This document shows positions 18,144 to 28,138 of a stretch of DNA of 64,000 bases, piece by piece (positions within the stretch are counted from its first letter, which is position 1; every line of letters starts with the position of its first letter). Source of the stretch: Methanomassiliicoccales archaeon RumEn M2 (GTDB lineage: Archaea; Thermoplasmatota; Thermoplasmata; Methanomassiliicoccales; Methanomethylophilaceae); the NCBI GenBank assembly GCA_001421175.1, contig LJKL01000008.1, positions 1 through 64,000 of the forward strand. Direction: 5' to 3'. A model generated the notes under the pieces. That model was not told where the DNA came from, made no database searches, and saw only the letters and a list, made by a program, of their open reading frames with translations. A program made the translations under genes and the position numbers.

Positions 18144-18577
18144 TCGAGTCCCTCCAGGAATTCCTTGGTTTCTTCCAGCATACGCATGGCTGCCTCTTTG
18201 TCGCGGGGATATTCCACCCAGAGGATGGGTATTCCCCTCCTTCTCAGAAGGTACTTCACCATCTCGTTGGAGCGCTCGCATCCCACGCATCCGAAGGAAT
18301 AGGGCGCTTCAGTCATCACAATAGCGGCATCGGCCGCATCGATCTGGGGTCCCCAGACCGCAAGCCTGCCCCTTATCCCCGACGGCACCTCTATGCCCGC
18401 ATACTTCAGGCCTTTGATGACATCGTCGAGGGTAACGTTCATAGGGGGCATGTCTATCTCCAGGTTATCCACCCTCTCCTGGAGGGCGGCCATCGTGCTC
18501 AGGGGCTCGTGCCCCAGCCTCTCCACAATATCGAACAGGATCATGCTGTTCGGAGGGTCGATGAATATCTTCTTCAT
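18140..18577 (-). CDS. mmp5: Methanogenesis marker protein 5
   Basis: 145 residues from ATG 18577, overlapping the mmp6 stop by 4 nt. It begins [20 protein letters not shown] and contains [11 protein letters not shown], a CX2C pair likely to bind an Fe-S cluster or zinc. It is restricted to methanogens and always near mmp6 and mmp15 in this cluster type. The biochemical role is unknown. Confidence 0.88.
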   Translation of the reverse strand: MKKIFIDPPNSMILFDIVERLGHEPLSTMAALQERVDNLEIDMPPMNVTLDDVIKGLKYAGIEVPSGIRGRLAVWGPQIDAADAAIVMTEAPYSFGCVGCERSNEMVKYLLRRRGIPILWVEYPRDKEAAMRMLEETKEFLEGLE

Positions 18578-19008
18578 AGGTTCACCTCGCAAATCTCCTT
18601 GAATTCCTTTACAGGAAGTTTATTCCTCTTCGGCTCCGGCGGAGCCTTCTCTCCCATATCTATCGCATCCATTGCGTGCTGCAGATTGGCCAGCAGTTTC
18701 CATTCGGCCTCCAGCTGGGAGTATCCCGGCCTCGTGCCGTGCTGGGCCCTGCACCTGCGGGGATCGCCTGCTGGATATGCTCTTCTCTTGGAGTATATCC
18801 CGTGGGGGTCCAGCTTGCGGAGCTCGTCGCGTACCTCCACGACGGTCTTCGGGTCCCCTTCCAGAAGGCATCCGTAACAGGTCTCCTTCACGGACAGCTC
18901 CCGGCCCATGGCGTGAACGGTCCTGGCCAGCTGGTCCGGTGTCACATTGGACGCCGGAGATATCATGATCAATCTCGTCTCTCTTTGTCTGGGTTTATTC
19001 TCGCTCAT
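18574..19008 (-). CDS. mmp6: Methanogenesis marker protein 6
   Basis: 144 residues. Recognised by TRLIMISPASNVTPDQL near the N-terminus, ETCYGCLLEG (two cysteines) and the arginine-rich RRCRAQHGTRPGYS block. It overlaps mmp3 upstream and mmp5 downstream by 4 nt each. It is a methanogen-specific protein associated with Mcr maturation or activation; no catalytic function is established. Confidence 0.88.
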   Translation of the reverse strand: MSENKPRQRETRLIMISPASNVTPDQLARTVHAMGRELSVKETCYGCLLEGDPKTVVEVRDELRKLDPHGIYSKRRAYPAGDPRRCRAQHGTRPGYSQLEAEWKLLANLQHAMDAIDMGEKAPPEPKRNKLPVKEFKEICEVNL

Positions 19009-20527
19009 AGGTCCATCTCCGTAACGTACACCGTGTCCCCGTCCTTCAGGCCCTTCATCATATCGTCCAGGTCCCCGAGGAACTTGCCGAAGATGTTGGT
19101 TCCGTAGGGCTCCTCTCCCGTGGGCCCGTATTCCTTGCTGTTCTCAAGCCTTATTCCAAGCAAGCCCTTGTGAGGCCTTGCCTGATTGGTGACGCCTATG
19201 TCCCCTCTGGAACATTTCTTGAACGCGTCGTTGGGATAGAGGGATTTCCCCCCTGACCTCGTCTCCTTCAAAAGTGACCATCGGCATACCTTTGAATGCA
19301 AAATGGACCTTCAGGGCGCCTATGGGCTTGTGGCTCAATCCTGTTATCTTGTCGAAATAATATGAGTTCAGGCGATTCTTCTCCCCGCGGTCCAGGGATA
19401 TCTTGTATATCCTGTTCTTCGGAACGCCGAATGTCTCTATCTCATCCGCATGGATGGCGTCCAATGTCGCCTCCGGGGTCTGATCGACAATGACCGCATC
19501 GTCCGACGTGTCCCCGGTCCTCTTCTGCCTTAAGCCCTTGGACCCCAGGAACGCTGCTCCCTCCTTCTGGGTCATGCCCACGGAGAGTATCCTCTGGGGG
19601 TTGGTGACCACCCCTATCTTATCTCCTGCGTTCGCGAACATGGCTATGGAAAGGCCGTTCGTCACAGTGCCCACATGATTGTGGGACGGCACCATCTGCC
19701 TCCTTTCCCTGTATATGTACATCCTGCCCATGCCCGGGCCCGTGTTCCTGACCGTCACGACCCCGGGAGCCCTCACGATATGGGTCTCCTGAGGTATCTC
19801 TGTGTCCAGATCCAAAGAGCATGACATGAAGCTGCCTGTGGATTCTGTCACTTCCATGTAGCCGGATCTGGAAAGCACCAGCAGATGCTCTGCGGACTTG
19901 GGGGACTGTCGGTCCAGGTCCACCGTGATGAACGTGTCCACGCTGTATCCCTCATCAAGTTTGTACGACAGGTCCGACGTCACTATCACGTTATCCTTAC
20001 TGGTCTCCGACATAAGGGGAGTGACGCTCTCTATTGCATCGCCTTCCCTCATCTGATCTATCACGTGCCTTCCCAGGGTCACGCGCCCTATTATGCCGGA
20101 CCCGGCTCCGTAGGCTCCGCGGTGCTCCTCCCTGGCGATCATCACGTAAGTCGTATTGTTGTCGAATCCGCCCAGGGCGAAGAAGGTCGTACTTCCTGTA
20201 TCTCCTCCGGTCCCTGTTCACCTCAATATCTGTCTGGAAGGCTCCCACGGCCGCGATCTGCCTGTTCACCCATCGGGTATACAGGCCAGGCATCTTGGCC
20301 ATGTGCTTCTTCCAGAGCTCCGAGTCCTTCCCGGGCTCCAAATGCAGCACGACGGACTTCCCCGAGCTGAGCTTCATCTCGAAATCATCGGATTCCTGGA
20401 CCAGCTTCTCCGTGGACAAGTGTATCGAGACCACGGTGCCCGGATGATATTCCTCGCCCGCCAGGGCGTCCTTGAGCTTGGCGCCGTTCTTGAGCATCTT
20501 CTCCACGCCGTTGACCTTGACCTTCAA
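19005..20527 (-). CDS. mmp3: Methanogenesis marker protein 3, two apparent frameshifts
   Basis: Three frames join into one protein of about 507 residues, the family length. Part one (from 20527) begins [12 protein letters not shown] and ends at RRYRKYD. Part two carries [23 protein letters not shown] and [10 protein letters not shown]. Part three carries [18 protein letters not shown]. The junctions are at about 20186 (one extra base in GACCTTC on the minus strand) and at the C6 run 19248-19253 (one extra G on the minus strand). Mmp3 is a core subunit of the Mcr activation complex. Two independent single-base insertions in a conserved operon gene suggest consensus errors. Its ends overlap mcrC and mmp6 by 4 nt. 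Confidence 0.9.
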
Positions 20528-21153
20528 CGCTCTCCCCCCTCGTTGATCCCGGGCAGCATCCTCTGTATCTTCGTGATTATCTCGTCCAGCTTCTCCTGGG
20601 GACAGGTCACGCCCCTGACGATGCCTGTCACAATCTCCATTATCGTTCCCTTGGTGTTGATCTTGTCGTCGGGCGGCATGACCCTTGAGGTCTTGACGCC
20701 TATGGCCGCGAAATCTTCAAAGTCCACCGGGCACTGAGATACGATTATTGCCGGGATATCCACGTTCCTGAGTATCAGCCTCGCCTTCCATATGATGTGA
20801 GCGCGGACATTCCCCAGATGTATGAGCGCCACCTTGAACTGCTGGATCCTCTCAACCTCTATGGGCTCGAGACCGAAGCATTGACCGTGGGATATGTCCG
20901 GAGCGTCCGCAGGGACGCCAGATCCGGCGTTTAGGACCAGAACGGATGTGTCTATCCCTTCCTCTCTCAAGGCGTATGTGATCTCGCACACGGGCTTGGT
21001 GATGTGCCTGCGGCCGGGGCCCATAGCGACGGCCACGACCTCTCTTCCGCTCTCTGAGATGGTGGCCCTCTGAGCCAATGCCCCTCCCGGCCCAAGACCC
21101 ATAGACTCGCGGCACTCAACAAAACTGAGATGCCTGCCTATGCGCTGTTTCAA
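20524..21153 (-). CDS. mcrC: McrC, methyl-coenzyme M reductase operon protein C
   Basis: 209 residues with the family blocks [38 protein letters not shown] and [11 protein letters not shown]. McrC is part of the ATP-dependent activation machinery that reduces the nickel of cofactor F430 to Ni(I). In many methanogens mcrC lies inside mcrBDCGA, but here it sits between atwA and mmp3, with 4-nt overlaps on both sides, and is absent from the structural operon at 25697-29917. Confidence 0.95.
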   Translation of the reverse strand: MKQRIGRHLSFVECRESMGLGPGGALAQRATISESGREVVAVAMGPGRRHITKPVCEITYALREEGIDTSVLVLNAGSGVPADAPDISHGQCFGLEPIEVERIQQFKVALIHLGNVRAHIIWKARLILRNVDIPAIIVSQCPVDFEDFAAIGVKTSRVMPPDDKINTKGTIMEIVTGIVRGVTCPQEKLDEIITKIQRMLPGINEGGER

Positions 21154-22760
21154 CTCTTTTCACCGCCCGACTGCTCCCTTTCTATCTCCCTGAATTCATC
21201 GATGATCTCTTCAGGCTTCCCGATCTTGAGTACCCTGCCGCCCTTCATGAGTATGGCTCTGTCACAGCAATTGGTGACGAAATCCATGTCGTGGCTCACC
21301 ACTATGAACGTTTCCTCCAGGTCCTTCCTGGCCCTGAGCACCGAATTGGCCACGGTCACCTTCGTTATGGGGTCCATTGTGCCGGTAGGCTCGTCAAGAA
21401 CGACTATGCGGGGCTCTTTGATCAGCACCTGGGCGAAGGCGATCCTCTGGTTCTCTCCCACGGAAAGCGTGTCCGGATAGGAATAGAGCACTTTCTCCAC
21501 CTGATCCTCCGGAAATCCCACACTGAGGAGCACCTGGATAGCTTTCATCTTGGCAAGCTCGGCCGGCATCTTCATGCCTATGCATGTTGAGAGGTTCTGG
21601 AGAACGTTATCGAACGGGTACAGGGTGTACTCCTGATGCAGGAACCCTATGTAGGGGGTCACACGGCCCTTTCCGGTGAATCCGGACTCGGCCATGTTTA
21701 TCCAGTCGTCCCCCAGTTTTATCTTGACCGTCCCGCTGGTAGCAGGGGTCATGCCCGCGATCATCCTGGACGTGGTGGTCTTACCGGCTCCTGAGAGCCC
21801 GACCAGGGCCACGATCTCATTCTGCTTGATATCGAATGTGACCCCGTCCACAGCTTTCACCACCCCTCTGACGACCGAGAAGAAGTGCTTCTTGGCATTC
21901 TCCAGCTTGATCATCGGTTCGCCGACGTTGGCGTACTCGTGCTTCTCGAAGTGATACTCCTCCATGAATTTGGATGTCACTTCGCCAGGTTTGCCCTTCA
22001 TTATCTCCTTCCCGGCATCAAGCCAGATCGCCTCGTCGGCCATCTGGTGCACGGCCTCCGGCCAGTGGGATGCCATCACCATGCATATCCCCCTGTCGTG
22101 GACGTATTTCACCAATCTCTTGTGAACGATGTCCGCCGTATACGGGTCCAGCGTCCCGGTGGGCTCGTCCGCCAGGAAGAACAGGGGATTCTTCGCCAGC
22201 TGCCTGGCCATTACCACCCTCTGCTTCTCTCCGCCCGACAGGTCCCTTGCTATGTGAGTGGTCCTGTGGGTCATGTTCACGAAGCTCAGGAGGTCTATCG
22301 CCTTCTGAACTTTGTCCGGCATATCGCCCAGAGCCTCGAATATGTTCTCCACTACCGTGTGATCCCCGAAAAGAGCGAAGGTCCTCTGCAGCATGATGGC
22401 TATACGGTTCTTCAGCTCGTGCCTTATGGGTTCCCTGTCCCCGAGAGCCCAGAAGTCCACCCACTTGGTCTTGCTCTCACCGCCGCATCTTGTGCACGGG
22501 ACCCCTTCGAATGGCAGATCCAGATTGCCGCACTTGGTACAGTGGCTGACATGATAGAGCACCCTGCCCTTATCGGGCCTGTACTCATCTGTTCCCCTTA
22601 TCATGTGTATGAGCACGCTCTTACCTGCCGCGCTCTTCCCTATGAGCCCGAGGATCTTGCCTGTGGACAACGTGGCGCTGATATTATCCAGTACGATTCT
22701 GCCTTCGAATTTCTTAGTGACGTTCTCTATTTTCAGAAGGTCTACTGATTCATGGGCCAT
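21150..22760 (-). CDS. atwA: Component A2, ABC-type ATPase of the Mcr activation system
   Basis: 536 residues with two ABC nucleotide-binding domains. Domain 1 has Walker [13 protein letters not shown] (about residue 36), signature [11 protein letters not shown] and Walker [10 protein letters not shown]. Domain 2 has [24 protein letters not shown] and [13 protein letters not shown] zinc-ribbon insert, CTKCGNLD and CTRCGGE, lies in domain 1 between Walker A and the signature. A2 supplies ATP for reductive activation of Mcr. It is the first gene of the marker operon, and its TATA box (22780-22791) is so close to the ATG that the message is probably leaderless. Confidence 0.96.
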   Translation of the reverse strand: MAHESVDLLKIENVTKKFEGRIVLDNISATLSTGKILGLIGKSAAGKSVLIHMIRGTDEYRPDKGRVLYHVSHCTKCGNLDLPFEGVPCTRCGGESKTKWVDFWALGDREPIRHELKNRIAIMLQRTFALFGDHTVVENIFEALGDMPDKVQKAIDLLSFVNMTHRTTHIARDLSGGEKQRVVMARQLAKNPLFFLADEPTGTLDPYTADIVHKRLVKYVHDRGICMVMASHWPEAVHQMADEAIWLDAGKEIMKGKPGEVTSKFMEEYHFEKHEYANVGEPMIKLENAKKHFFSVVRGVVKAVDGVTFDIKQNEIVALVGLSGAGKTTTSRMIAGMTPATSGTVKIKLGDDWINMAESGFTGKGRVTPYIGFLHQEYTLYPFDNVLQNLSTCIGMKMPAELAKMKAIQVLLSVGFPEDQVEKVLYSYPDTLSVGENQRIAFAQVLIKEPRIVVLDEPTGTMDPITKVTVANSVLRARKDLEETFIVVSHDMDFVTNCCDRAILMKGGRVLKIGKPEEIIDEFREIEREQSGGEKS

Positions 22761-22779
22761 ACCCCGTCAAGACTTTACA

Positions 22780-22791
22780 GTTATAAAATAG
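22780..22791 (-). promoter_or_regulatory. TATA box of the atwA-mcrC-mmp operon
   Basis: Minus-strand CTATTTTATAAC is centred about 26 nt upstream of the atwA ATG (22760), the distance expected between TATA box and transcription start, so transcription should begin at or next to the start codon. No other promoter-like gap exists until after 14985. Confidence 0.6.
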
Positions 22792-22889
22792 CGCTGAAAT
22801 TACCCCTGCAGAATTAGATTGCTGGGTATAGTGCATTCCGGAGAGGGCGCCTGCAATCTCTTATCTACTCTCTTATCCATGCACCCCCT

Positions 22890-23857
22890 ATGTTTGTTTC
22901 GATGAGGAAGGGTCAGGGCGGACCCATCCCCAAATTCAATGACTACAACCTCTGGAAAGCGATAATCTCCCTTGACGAGTTCGTTCCGGTGGGAAGGAAG
23001 AAGCTCGCGGCCGCATGCGGTGTGGGGGAAGGCAGCATGAGGACCATGCTGAGGATGCTGGAGGAGAAGGAGCTTGTCTCCATCTCGAAAACGGGATCCG
23101 CCTCACCGAGAAAGGAGCCGAGTACAGGAATATAATGTACATGGAAGCCAGGCCCATACCGAAATCCTCCCTGACCATAGGGGAGCATGACTGCGCCGTG
23201 AAGGTCCCCTTCGCAACGAAGAGGGTGTTCTACGGATGCGAGGAGCGCGATGCTGCCATAATGGCCGGAGCTCTAGGGGCAACCACCCTTATCTGCATCA
23301 ACGGCACGCTCAGGTTCCCGGGATCGGATTTTCCTGTTGCCTGGGACATTGATTCCGCGATCAGAGGTCAGTTCAAAGTCAAGAATGAGGACGTGGTGAT
23401 AATAGGCACCGCCAAAACGCCCGAGATGGCGGAGAGGGGGGCCGTGACGGCTGCCATATCCCTTATGGGCGGACTTCCTCTCAGGAGGAGCCTGGGCGAT
23501 ATGCTGAGGACGGACAGCACAGCAAATGAGGTTCTGTCACTGGCATTCGCCATACATGAGCTGGTGGGAGGTCTTCCGGTATGTGCCAAGAGCCGCGACA
23601 ATCTGGGCATAAGGATCGAGAACGGTGCGGTGGTGGATAATGCCTATACGGGGGATATCCTTGAGGAGGTTCTCAGGGAGAACACCACCGTCAGAAGGGT
23701 GGCCGAGACAGGTCCCTACAAAGGAGTAAGGGTCATTGTCACTCCCGTGGAGATAGACGGCAAGGTCGTGGCAGCCATCGGGGTGGTCGATATCAGGTGC
23801 GCTGTCGGCGAGGACGGGTACCTCAGATTGGATCTTGATCACTCCTTCTCGAAGTAA
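22890..23857 (+). CDS. HTH-DUF2111 methanogen regulator-like protein, frameshifted
   Basis: The first frame (ATG 22890, or 22902) gives a winged-helix region: NDYNLWKAIISLDEF, VGRKKLAAACGVGEGSMRTM and EEKELVSISKTG. The second gives RLTEKGAEYR and a long C-terminal domain with TLICINGTLRFPG, IENGAVVDNAYTG and VAAIGVVDI, the DUF2111 type found in methanogens. One missing G in the run at 23093-23095 joins them (SKTGIRLTEKG), giving about 322 residues. The gene is transcribed divergently from atwA, so it is a candidate regulator of the Mcr-activation operon or a sensor of its state. DNA-binding plus ligand-binding is inferred from the layout. Confidence 0.8.
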
Positions 23858-24144
23858 TCCACAGCCTCATCGATGAGATCCGACCATATGAGGCCGGACG
23901 GGCCCACCATGTAAGCGACCACTTCCATGGTCTCCAATATCTCCTTGTCTGATGCTCCTTCCTCCCTCGCCCTGTCCGAATGGTAGGTGAAGCACTTGGA
24001 GCACTTGGATGCGGAGGAAAGTGCCAGGGCTATCAATTCCTTCTCTTTCACAGACAGGCTCCCTGCCTTGAATACCTCGCGCCTGTAGGCATACAGGGCC
24101 CTCAGGACGTCTGGGTCTTTCTCATTGAGCATCTTAAGGGACAT
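23839..24144 (-). CDS. Carboxymuconolactone decarboxylase/AhpD-like protein
   Basis: 101 residues, all alpha. The active-site motif is SKCSKCFTYHSDRARE (CX2C...H) near residue 49, as in AhpD-type alkylhydroperoxidases, preceded by LSVKEKELIALALS. The start is ATG 24144, since a TATA-like ATTATTAAA lies about 28 nt upstream, suggesting a leaderless transcript. The end overlaps the convergent regulator gene by 19 nt. A role in peroxide or disulfide chemistry is likely; the natural substrate is unknown. Confidence 0.88.
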   Translation of the reverse strand: MSLKMLNEKDPDVLRALYAYRREVFKAGSLSVKEKELIALALSSASKCSKCFTYHSDRAREEGASDKEILETMEVVAYMVGPSGLIWSDLIDEAVDYFEKE

Positions 24145-24198
24145 GATGGTTCTGGAAAAACGCCAACATTTAATAATCTGCCCATACAATGCCATGGC

Positions 24199-24747
24199 AT
24201 GGACGACGGGACAGAACAGCTGAACATACTGAAGGGCCTCAGAGGCGTGGTGAAGGTATTCTATCTTGACCAGGAGATCCTCGGAAGGATCAGGGAAGAG
24301 GAGGCCACCGTCAAGGCGACGGGCGATATCGCGGTTCAGAACAAAGGTTTCGAGGAGGCTCTCAAAAGGAAGAGGATCGCCTGCATAGTCAAGAACACAC
24401 GGTTCAGATTGCCTCCCGAGCCCACTGTGGTGCTGTTATCCACGGACGGGAAGCTCATGGGAGTAGAGGTCTTCCCTCAGACCGCCAAGCAGTACAAGGA
24501 CAAAGAAAATGTTGTCTGGCTCTCTGACGGTTTCGTCGTTTTCACGGACGTGGTGCCCGGCGAAGGGGAGGGCGAGATCTTCGTGATGCCCCCCGTATCA
24601 TTCCCCGAGCTCAACAAGAGCAACGGCTGCGCCAATGTCGTATCATGCAGCCCCGCGCCTACATGTGACAAGATGATAAGGGAGTACGCAGGGATGGAGG
24701 ACGACCCGCGTCTGGCCTCCATATTGGTTGCCTTCGATCCCGTCTAA
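24199..24747 (+). CDS. Conserved hypothetical protein, possibly methanogen-specific
   Basis: 182 residues from ATG 24199. No recognisable domain. It starts MDDGTEQLNILKGLRGVVKV, has a mixed alpha/beta pattern without membrane segments, and has cysteines near the end (SNGCANVVSCSPAPTC) that could bind a metal or cofactor. It is divergent from the AhpD-like gene across a gap of about 55 nt and overlaps the convergent PRC-barrel gene by 4 nt. It lies between the activation operon and the mcr operon, which is only suggestive of a link to methanogenesis. Confidence 0.7.
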   Translation: MDDGTEQLNILKGLRGVVKVFYLDQEILGRIREEEATVKATGDIAVQNKGFEEALKRKRIACIVKNTRFRLPPEPTVVLLSTDGKLMGVEVFPQTAKQYKDKENVVWLSDGFVVFTDVVPGEGEGEIFVMPPVSFPELNKSNGCANVVSCSPAPTCDKMIREYAGMEDDPRLASILVAFDPV

Positions 24748-25301
24748 TCCAATGTCAGATGGTCTGCCAGATCGCTGGTTGTCAGATACAGGCTCATATT
24801 GTCCGTCACTGCGGATATGTGCGTAACCAGTATCCCTGATGCGGTCTTGGAGAAGATGCCCTTCTTGAGTCCCAGGGGCTCATAGGCCCCCTTGTCCAAC
24901 TTAACCCTCACGGACTGGACGGACCAGCGTTCCATCTCCAGGAGCACATCGCTGACGGTGCCCACCAGCAGTCCGTCGGAGGATACCACCTTCTTGCCCA
25001 GCAGGAATGAGAGTGACGAGATGTTGTCGTTATCCGCAGATATCCTGTCCCTGGAATCCTCCAGGGTGTCCCTGAAGAGTATCACATCATTGATCGCATA
25101 GTCTCCCGGGCGCACCAATATCATGGACCTTGCGGAACCGGCGCTGATGATCTTGGACACATCCTTATTGCTTTTGACCTTGAGACCCAGGACGTCCCAG
25201 GACACGGGATCGTAGCGAACATCCTGAACATTGCCCAGAAGGTACGCGTCAGAGGATATGACCTCTTTGCCCTTCAGCTCATCCAACGCTATGGTTGCCA
25301 T
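24744..25301 (-). CDS. Protein with two PRC-barrel domains
   Basis: 185 residues with a tandem duplication: DELKGKEVISSDAYLLGNVQ (residues about 7-26) and LLGKKVVSSDGLLVGTVSDV (about 97-116) are the starts of two PRC-barrel domains. PRC barrels act in RNA metabolism (RimM) and in archaeal division proteins (CdpB), and bind partner proteins. No catalytic residues are seen. It is in the same orientation as mcr but beyond a poly-T terminator region, so is probably transcribed separately. Confidence 0.82.
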   Translation of the reverse strand: MATIALDELKGKEVISSDAYLLGNVQDVRYDPVSWDVLGLKVKSNKDVSKIISAGSARSMILVRPGDYAINDVILFRDTLEDSRDRISADNDNISSLSFLLGKKVVSSDGLLVGTVSDVLLEMERWSVQSVRVKLDKGAYEPLGLKKGIFSKTASGILVTHISAVTDNMSLYLTTSDLADHLTLD

Positions 25302-25370
25302 GGTTCATTAATCGGGCAATTGTTATAAAACCGTGGCGGAGGATTCGTACGAATGGCTCTTTGTCAGTTC

Positions 25371-25396
25371 TAGAAATAAAAAATTGAAAAAGTAAG
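25371..25396 (-). terminator. Oligo-T terminator of the mcr operon
   Basis: Immediately after DUF2098 (stop 25414) the minus strand reads ACTTTTTCAATTTTTTATTT. Runs of T without a hairpin are the usual archaeal terminator, and this is the only such tract downstream of mcrA. Confidence 0.6.
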
Positions 25397-25413
25397 TGGT
25401 TTGATTGGGGCGT

Positions 25414-25692
25414 TTAACCGCCGCCGGTTGCGGCCAATTGGGAGATGTCCACGTCCTCGGCGTCCTTCATCTCTTTCTCAAGAGCCTTCAGGGCATCCTT
25501 GGAGGACCTTTCCTTCTCCTTGTACGAGATCGCCTTGTACTCACTGGCGTCCGCGGGCTGAAGGAAGGCTGCATCATACCAGAGCTGGGTGAAGTCCAGG
25601 AAAGCCCAGACCCTGCCGTCGCTCTCTCTGATGCCGACCACCTTTCCCACTGTTGACGTCGGGATGTACTTGTAGATCTCGCCAACTTCCAT
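25414..25692 (-). CDS. DUF2098 protein in the mcr operon
   Basis: 92 residues; begins MEVGEIYKYIPTSTVGKVVG followed by RVWAFLDFTQLWYDAAFL, the pattern of DUF2098, a family confined to methanogens. The N-terminal half looks like a small SH3-like barrel; the C-terminal third is charged, helical and ends in a GGG tail. It follows mcrA by 4 nt and precedes the operon terminator, so it is made together with Mcr. An assembly or regulatory role is a guess. Confidence 0.85.
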   Translation of the reverse strand: MEVGEIYKYIPTSTVGKVVGIRESDGRVWAFLDFTQLWYDAAFLQPADASEYKAISYKEKERSSKDALKALEKEMKDAEDVDISQLAATGGG

Positions 25693-25696
25693 GGCC

Positions 25697-27367
25697 TTAC
25701 ACCCTTATGACAGCGGTCCTCTCGCCTGCAGGCTGGAACTCGCGAAGTCCGCCACGCCCGATTTCCTTGGTTATGTTCGCGAAGTCGAACACAAGGCTCG
25801 GGTCTGCGAACGCAACACGGATGAACGGGTTGGCCGTGAAGGCATCTCCGCGGGCAGCGTGGGCCGCCTTGGGTATGCCGGAGTAGCCGGACATGTGTCC
25901 GACGTTCATCGCGTAGTTGGGGTAGTTGGGACCTCTCAGTTCCATGGGGAGACCTTCGTCGGACCTGTAGGAGAACGAGTTGGCGGAACCGCACTGGTCC
26001 TGCAAGTCGAATCCGTAGAATCCGAGCCTTCCGGTCCTCTCCTTGTGCTGCAGCATGGACAGATACCACATGTTGACACCGCAGTCGGCGTTACCGGTTG
26101 CCATGGATCCGGCGATACCGGTTGCCGCGGCTGCGACGGTCGCCCTCTGGGATCCACCGAAGTGGGCCTCCATTGCGGCGGGGTACCTCTCGTACATCTC
26201 GAGGGCGTAGGTGTTGACGTTGTCTCCGAGCTCCATCAGCTTGTCGTAGTTGTTCGGGTCAAGCTTGCAGAAGCCGCCATACTTGTCCTTTATGGTGTCG
26301 ATGGCGTAGTAGACGTAGTCCTCCAGGATGTTGTCGGTGTATGCAGCGGATGCATACTGTGTGAAACCGACTCCACCGGACATGTAGCCTCCGAGGTAGA
26401 TCTGGTCGTAGATGATCGCTCCGAGTGCGACTGTCTCAAGGGACGCCCTTCCGGGGTCGTCAGGGTTGACACGGTCAGACTGAGCCATGTCTGCCAGGAA
26501 TCCGAAGGGTATTCCTCCGGGTTCGTTGGGTCCCCTGGCGCGCCTTGCGGGCATCATCGTACCCATAGGCAGGGACTGGTGCTTCGCAGAGTATGCGAAG
26601 TCAGCGATCGCTGCTTCTCCGGCTGCGAGCCTGTAGGAGGTGATGAACGCCATCGAGATCTGCATCGCTGCGTGTCTCGAGGTGGTCGCACCATCCATGA
26701 CCCTGCCGACTATGGAGGGAACGCGGACTGCCTGCATGAGGGTGGATCCGATCGCCTTCTTCAGCTGGGCCGCGTGGTCCTTGCTGAACAGCTTGTTGAT
26801 GTCGATGACGAACCTCTTGTCGAGCTCGTCGATCAGCTCATCGTTCCCGGAGTAGACCTTGACGTACGAGTCGTAGGCAAGGGCGGGGTTTATCTCCGCC
26901 ATGTGCTCCTGAACGACTGCTCCGCCGGGCATCGTGTGGTTGACTGCCTCGAGGTACTCGTTGATGGTCTCGGGCGTGACTTCCTTACCAAGCCTCTTTT
27001 CGATGGTCTGGTGAGGGGCGTCCAGTCCGACCAGGATGGTCCTCCTTATGTCATCCCAAGCCTGCTGGATCGCAGGGTTGTTGATGCAGTGCAAGTCGTC
27101 GGGCTCCACGTAGATGTCCGTGTGGGACAGCTGGTAGGGCATCCAGGACCTCTGTCCCAGAGGGACACCGATGTCCTGGTTCATCATGGGGATTCCACGT
27201 TCTTTAGCGATCTTGTTGGCCGCCTCTACGAACTCCACTTTCCTCTTGGACTGTCTCCAGCCGCCGAACTTGTAGTACGAGGTGTACTCGTCAGTGGGGT
27301 CCTCTTTGAACTTCTTCTTCACAGCCGCCATGAACAGCTTCTCTTTGTTTTGGCCATGTGCAATCAC
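25697..27367 (-). CDS. mcrA: Methyl-coenzyme M reductase alpha subunit
   Basis: Catalytic subunit that reduces methyl-CoM with CoB to methane using F430. Signatures: [10 protein letters not shown]-type N-terminus ([13 protein letters not shown]), AKHQSLPMG with the methyl-histidine position, [11 protein letters not shown] (about residue 276, methyl-arginine region), [16 protein letters not shown] (about 447-462, thioglycine and S-methyl-cysteine region) and [15 protein letters not shown]. Length 556 with the GTG at 27367, which overlaps the mcrG stop. An ATG at 27358 with GTGAT upstream would give MAKNKEKLF if one A were added to the A4 run near 27351, so the exact start is uncertain. Confidence 0.98.
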   Translation of the reverse strand: MIAHGQNKEKLFMAAVKKKFKEDPTDEYTSYYKFGGWRQSKRKVEFVEAANKIAKERGIPMMNQDIGVPLGQRSWMPYQLSHTDIYVEPDDLHCINNPAIQQAWDDIRRTILVGLDAPHQTIEKRLGKEVTPETINEYLEAVNHTMPGGAVVQEHMAEINPALAYDSYVKVYSGNDELIDELDKRFVIDINKLFSKDHAAQLKKAIGSTLMQAVRVPSIVGRVMDGATTSRHAAMQISMAFITSYRLAAGEAAIADFAYSAKHQSLPMGTMMPARRARGPNEPGGIPFGFLADMAQSDRVNPDDPGRASLETVALGAIIYDQIYLGGYMSGGVGFTQYASAAYTDNILEDYVYYAIDTIKDKYGGFCKLDPNNYDKLMELGDNVNTYALEMYERYPAAMEAHFGGSQRATVAAAATGIAGSMATGNADCGVNMWYLSMLQHKERTGRLGFYGFDLQDQCGSANSFSYRSDEGLPMELRGPNYPNYAMNVGHMSGYSGIPKAAHAARGDAFTANPFIRVAFADPSLVFDFANITKEIGRGGLREFQPAGERTAVIRV

Positions 27368-28136
27368 ACTCCCTTAACATTGAAGGGCTGGAAACCAGCG
27401 AAGGTCCTCAGCTTGTGTATCCTGAGTCCGTACATGGTGACTTCCTTGTCGTCCTTCATATCTACGCCGTCCTCTCTGAAGATCGTGGTCCTCTTCTTGA
27501 GGTCCTCCATCTTCGCGGGCTTTCCGACAGAGATCCTTCTGTCGAGGGGCAGGGCTACCTGATCCTTGACATACACGACCTCTTTGGTCTTGTCGTCCCA
27601 CTCGTACCTCTGCCATGCGTCGAACATGAGCCGTGCTCATCCAGACGGCATGCGTGGCCGTGAACGGTCGCACCCCTGATACCGGTAAGGGCCGGGTCAA
27701 AGGTCTCGTTGTCTATCATCTCTTTCGCGAGTTTCTCGAGGTCTCTCTCCCTCATCTCGATGATCTGCCTTCCGGACAGGGTACCCGTGTCGAGTCCCCT
27801 GTACCTGGACAGGTACATCCATGCCCTCTGATAGGGCGAGATGGGAGCGAAGTAGACGGAATCCGCGAACTGGATGTACCTTACGCGGTCTCCCTTCTTT
27901 GCACCCTCGATTGGTGTCACGAGCTGCCTGATGGGGCAGTCAGGTTCGTTACCCTCCTCGATCGGGGGGTGGATGGACTTGTAGTCCTCTCCGGGGTTCC
28001 TGTGTCCCATTATCCTGACGACGTCATCCATGGGGATGTCGCGCAGTTTCTTCAGGTTCTGTTTCGGGTCCAAGTACCTGCGCCTGTTCGCGGCGGGGAT
28101 ACTCTTTCCGGGGTAAAATTGTCTCTTGTAAGCCAT
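27364..28136 (-). CDS. mcrG: Methyl-coenzyme M reductase gamma subunit, apparent frameshift
   Basis: The first frame runs from ATG 28136 ([12 protein letters not shown], after the ribosome site GAGGTG) through [23 protein letters not shown]. The second resumes with [13 protein letters not shown] and ends FQPFNVKGV. One missing base at 27630-27632 (minus GGCTCATG, expected GGCCTCATG) joins them as LDEHGLMFDAW, giving 257 residues, the normal McrG length. Mcr is an obligate alpha2-beta2-gamma2 enzyme, so a real break here should be lethal. I treat it as a sequence error. Confidence 0.95.
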
Positions 28137-28138
28137 AT

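Noticed and set aside
25691-27562. Very long plus-strand open frame (623 codons)
   Set aside because: It is exactly antisense to mcrA, whose protein is unmistakable; the plus frame has no family likeness and is a codon-bias shadow.
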